A stretch of DNA of 64,000 nt, from NCBI GenBank assembly GCA_017456805.1, contig JAFTIQ010000031.1:129920-193919 (forward strand), written 5' to 3'. Under the pieces are notes generated by a model. It saw nothing but the letters and a program-made list of their open reading frames with translations. It was not told where the DNA came from and searched no databases. The number at the start of each line of letters is the position of its first letter. Within the stretch, counting starts at the first letter, position 1. Source of the stretch: Lentisphaeria bacterium (GTDB lineage: Bacteria; Verrucomicrobiota; Lentisphaeria; Victivallales; UBA1829). This document shows positions 61,199 to 64,000 of the stretch, piece after piece. A program made the position numbers and the translations under genes.

Positions 61199-63811
61199 TT
61201 ATTTCTTCTTTGAGAATGCAAGGAAGATCAGAGATCTGATGGTTTCCAGAGGAATAACAAGGAATGCAAGCCCTGCACAGATGCCCCAGGTTGCAGGTGT
61301 CAGCGGGGTGACAGAGAGCACTTTTCCTCCGAAGGTGACAAAGAGGAACTGCAAACAGATGATTCCCAGCATCACAACGATGAAGTTTCTGTTCTTGCTG
61401 ATTCCCTTGAGAGGATTGAAGTGCGTGCTGCGTGCATTGAACCCGTTGAATGTGATCGCCATCATGAACGTTGCGAAAACCGCAGAACGCAGATAGGTGA
61501 TATCTTCGGTTCCAAACAAATCATGGATCGGTTTCCAGAAGAGGATCACAAGGCAGAGAACCGTGATGTAAAGAGCATTGAAAATGATTTCACAGAACAT
61601 ATCTTTGTTAACGATGCTTTCTGACCGGGGGATCGGTTTATCCTGCATATATTCTTTCAACGCAGGTTCGCTTCCGAATGCGATAGCCGCAAGAGTATCC
61701 ATTGCAAGGTTCACCAGAAGAAGCTGGACAACGGTCAGGACGATATCGCCTTCCACGCCGATGATGGGACCGAGGAAGCAGATCAGCACAGCAGAAACGT
61801 TGACTGTCAGCTGGAAGATCAGGAATTTCCGGATGCTCTGGAACATGGTGCGTCCATAAAGGATCGCTTTTTCGATGGAAAGGAAGTTGTCATCCAGAAT
61901 GGTGATATCGCCGGCAGCTTTGGCAACCTCGGTTCCGCTTCCCATTGCAAAGCCGACGTCAGCTTTCTTCAGGGCAGGGGAGTCGTTGACACCGTCGCCG
62001 GTCATCCCGACGACAAGGTTCATTTCCTGAGCGATGCGGACCAGACGGCTCTTGTCAGTGGGCAGGGAGCGGGCGACAACCCGGAGATGAGGCAGGATCT
62101 TTTTCAGTTCATCATCCGTTTTTTCTGCCATTTCAGCAGAGGTCAGAGCGATATCCTGCGGAGAGGTGAGCAAGCCGGATTCTTTCGCGATTGCAACAGC
62201 GGTTTCTTTTCTGTCGCCAGTGACCATAACCACCTGGATCCCGGCGTTCTGGACTTCCCGGATGGCATCGACAGCTTCTTTGCGGACGTTGTCGCGGATG
62301 CTGAGAAGGCAGACAAGAGTCAGGTTGCTTTCGTGATGATCGCCTTTTGCCTTTGCCACAGCCAGCAGACGCATGGAGCGTCCTGCCTGAGTATCAATGT
62401 AAGCAGTAAGGAAATTCTTTTCAACCAACTCTTTTTCAGCACCGTTTTCATCGATGTAACGGGCGCATTTTTCCAGAATTTTCTCCGGAGCACCCTTGAT
62501 GTAGGTGATATTTTCCCCATCGCGGCAAACGGTAACGCTGGAATATTTTTTGCTGGAATCAAAGGGGTCAAAGGAGCGGACCTCAGATTTATTCATGGTT
62601 TTGTCAGCCTTCGCATCCACGAGAAATGTCATGAGTGCGCGGTCAGTGCTGTTTCCGCCGATGATCGCGCCATTGCTGACAGATGCGCTGTTGTTGACCC
62701 CGATTCCGGTGATCACGTCCAGTGCCAGATTGGAGGGCATTTCCTTCAAAGACTGGAAAGGACGGACATTTCCGGTCACGAGTTCAACGACAGAGAGACG
62801 TCCTTCTGTAATGGTTCCGGTTTTGTCGGTAAAGAGAAGAGAGAGGCTTCCGGCGGTTTCCAGACCGTTGATCTTCCGGACCAGAACATTATCTTTTGCC
62901 ATCTTCAAGCTCTGAAGAGAGAGAAGAATGGAAGTCAGCATGGGCAACCCTTCCGGCACGGCACAAACGATAACTGTGACTGCCACGGTAATTGCATTCA
63001 TGATCAAACGGACCCATTCAAGCCAGCCTTCGGGCATTTCTGCACCAAGCAGGTTTTTGGCAAGGATTCCGATGACGATGGCAGTCGCCCCGATGTAACC
63101 GAACATGGAGATCTGTTTTGCAAGTTTTCCGAGTTTGACCTGAAGCGGTGTTGCACGGGTTCCTTCCTGAACTTCCAGCGCAAGTGCGCCGAAGAGTGTA
63201 CCGTCGCCGACAACTTTCACTTCCATATAGGCTTCCCCGCCGCAAACCACTGTTCCGCGGTAGGCATAATGCTGATTCAGAAGATCTTTGATATTGTATT
63301 CTTCGCCATTTTCAACGGGCTTTTTCAGGGCTTCTTCTGTTTCTCCGTTCAATGCTGCCTGATCGACTTTTACTTCCCCATGAACGATCTCACCATCCGC
63401 TGCGATCTTATCGCCTGCCTGAAGGAAAATAATATCGCCCACGACCACATCGCTGACGTGGATTTCGCAAAGTGCGCCATCCCGCAGGACTTTTGCCGTT
63501 TCTTTGGCTTCTTCTTCCGCCTTCAAAGCAGAAGCCTTGTTTTCCTGACTGTATTCGCTGAGGGAAGATACACCGTTTGCAATGAGGATCGCGATAAGCA
63601 CCCCTGCCGGTTCATACCAGTGGGATTTCCCGAGGCACCACAGCACCAGCTGCACAGCCAACGCCACCATCAGGATCATGATCATAGGATCTTTGAATCC
63701 GTGAAGGATCTTCAGCCACAGCGGATCCGGCGGAATTTGGGTTAAAAGGTTGGAACCGTGTTCTTTTCTGCTTTTTTCAACAGCCTCGTTCGTAAGACCT
63801 TTTGGAATCAT
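61199..63811 (-). CDS. Calcium-type P-type ATPase (P2 family)
   Basis: 870 residues. Phosphorylation motif DKTGTIT with D329, VPEGLP in helix M4, TGDGVNDSPAL hinge and M5/M6 segments FQLTVNVSAV and NLAMDTLAAIAFGSEP, which match PMCA/SERCA-like Ca2+ pumps of the P2B kind. It uses ATP to export Ca2+ (possibly another divalent ion). N-terminal part shows the actuator loop ALNGETEEALKKP (TGE region). A Mg2+ or Na+ pump is less likely. Its promoter is not clear. Confidence 0.88.
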   Translation of the reverse strand: MIPKGLTNEAVEKSRKEHGSNLLTQIPPDPLWLKILHGFKDPMIMILMVALAVQLVLWCLGKSHWYEPAGVLIAILIANGVSSLSEYSQENKASALKAEEEAKETAKVLRDGALCEIHVSDVVVGDIIFLQAGDKIAADGEIVHGEVKVDQAALNGETEEALKKPVENGEEYNIKDLLNQHYAYRGTVVCGGEAYMEVKVVGDGTLFGALALEVQEGTRATPLQVKLGKLAKQISMFGYIGATAIVIGILAKNLLGAEMPEGWLEWVRLIMNAITVAVTVIVCAVPEGLPMLTSILLSLQSLKMAKDNVLVRKINGLETAGSLSLLFTDKTGTITEGRLSVVELVTGNVRPFQSLKEMPSNLALDVITGIGVNNSASVSNGAIIGGNSTDRALMTFLVDAKADKTMNKSEVRSFDPFDSSKKYSSVTVCRDGENITYIKGAPEKILEKCARYIDENGAEKELVEKNFLTAYIDTQAGRSMRLLAVAKAKGDHHESNLTLVCLLSIRDNVRKEAVDAIREVQNAGIQVVMVTGDRKETAVAIAKESGLLTSPQDIALTSAEMAEKTDDELKKILPHLRVVARSLPTDKSRLVRIAQEMNLVVGMTGDGVNDSPALKKADVGFAMGSGTEVAKAAGDITILDDNFLSIEKAILYGRTMFQSIRKFLIFQLTVNVSAVLICFLGPIIGVEGDIVLTVVQLLLVNLAMDTLAAIAFGSEPALKEYMQDKPIPRSESIVNKDMFCEIIFNALYITVLCLVILFWKPIHDLFGTEDITYLRSAVFATFMMAITFNGFNARSTHFNPLKGISKNRNFIVVMLGIICLQFLFVTFGGKVLSVTPLTPATWGICAGLAFLVIPLETIRSLIFLAFSKKK

Positions 63812-63864
63812 TATCTCCCCTTTCTTGAGTAATATCTGTTTATTCTTTCTTTTTATACAAAACT

Positions 63865-63891
63865 ATAAACCGTGAAGAAATCTCGGTTTAT
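63865..63891. promoter_or_regulatory. Inverted repeat in the divergent region, candidate operator
   Basis: ATAAACCG and CGGTTTAT (63865-63872, 63884-63891) are perfect inverted copies separated by 11 bases. It lies between the P-type ATPase start and the plus-strand promoter, so it could bind a regulator of either. Confidence 0.42.
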
Positions 63892-63904
63892 GCGATATAA
63901 AAGT

Positions 63905-63933
63905 TTGAAAAACCTGTTGAGAAACAGTATTTT
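63905..63933 (+). promoter_or_regulatory. Promoter for the gene at the right edge
   Basis: TTGAAA (63905-63910), 17-base spacer, TATTTT (63928-63933). Transcription near 63940, followed by AGGTGA and ATG at 63982. Confidence 0.6.
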
Positions 63934-63981
63934 ATGGTGTTCAAATCCAAAGGAATACTAACTAACCCAACAGGTGATTCG

Positions 63982-64000
63982 ATGATTAAGATAGCACAAG
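63982..64000 (+). CDS. First codons of a plus-strand gene, cut by the window edge
   Basis: ATG with AGGTGA 4-5 bases upstream and a promoter in place; only MIKIAQ is visible, so no function can be given. Confidence 0.5.

Noticed and set aside
62087..63745. A 552-codon plus-strand open frame opposite the P-type ATPase
   Set aside because: Antisense of a gene with clear P-type motifs; odd composition rich in His, Phe and Cys.
63935..63965. GTTCAAATCC, like a tRNA T-loop
   Set aside because: The flanking bases do not form a T-stem and no acceptor or anticodon arm is present.

Overview
The window looks like chromosome from an anaerobic, plant-polysaccharide-using bacterium of the PVC group, most likely Lentisphaerota (Victivallales-like). 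This is inferred from the atypical pseudopilin (KF^TLMELL start, H-DG style C-terminus), the secreted CBM9/GH123-like protein, many carbohydrate enzymes, a Na+-pumping oxaloacetate decarboxylase and an Ech-type hydrogenase. No 16S rRNA, tRNA, phage, insertion sequence or CRISPR array was seen. Functions are assigned by reading motifs; no database search was run.

Layout. 1-3731 (minus): a LamG-like secreted protein (partial) and a large secreted CBM9/GH123-like protein. 3775-8524 (plus): biotin ligase birA with oadG, oadA, oadB, a plausible self-contained Na+ pump operon. 8539-14137 (plus): mnmA, a 0.6 kb non-coding stretch that may hold a structured RNA, 5-formyl-THF cyclo-ligase, RNase Y, an HD-domain protein and an oligopeptide ABC ATPase (dppF type). 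14141-18152 (minus): mutL, a TPR protein, the partner ABC ATPase (dppD type) and a Cys-rich XRE regulator. 18494-21903 (plus): hibernation factor, PhnP-like MBL protein, prmC and a Sel1-repeat protein. 21880-24317 (minus): dus and araB. 24583-28180 (plus): secreted esterase, GH36 alpha-galactosidase and a zinc-ribbon protein. 28329-37188 (plus): one long hypCDEAB-echABCDEF operon behind a structured leader. 37292-40787: unknown secreted protein, Fe-ADH and SH3-like secreted protein. 41237-45135: a pseudopilin translationally coupled to a BtuF-like lipoprotein, then a radical SAM enzyme, a BtuC-like permease and a BtuD-like ATPase. 45179-47773: an NtrB/NtrC-type pair. 47774-47981: a cluster of palindromes. 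47982-52233 (minus): ABM monooxygenase, GH78 rhamnosidase and a thioester-reductase-like SDR. 52394-55086 (plus): MFS transporter and GH28. 55112-58813 (minus): CvpA-like protein with tandem repeats, a membrane-anchored GspE-like ATPase and a bile-acid-symporter-family transporter. 58926-61127 (plus): lpd and a histidine phosphatase. 61199-63811 (minus): a Ca2+-type P-ATPase. 63905-64000: promoter and first codons of another plus-strand gene.

How it fits together. GH36, GH78, GH28 and AraB fit breakdown of pectin side chains and backbone. The first three lack signal peptides, so oligosaccharides are probably imported first. Fermentation electrons could leave as H2 through Ech, and oxaloacetate decarboxylation gives a Na+ gradient. 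A consistent promoter grammar, TTGAAA-16/17-TATATT, recurs on both strands. oadA, oadB and lpd use CGT/CGC arginine codons where most neighbours use CGG, a sign of high expression. The least explained parts are the radical SAM/ABC importer/pseudopilin cluster, the switch-like leader before hypC, the 200-residue extension on OadB and the membrane-anchored GspE-like ATPase.
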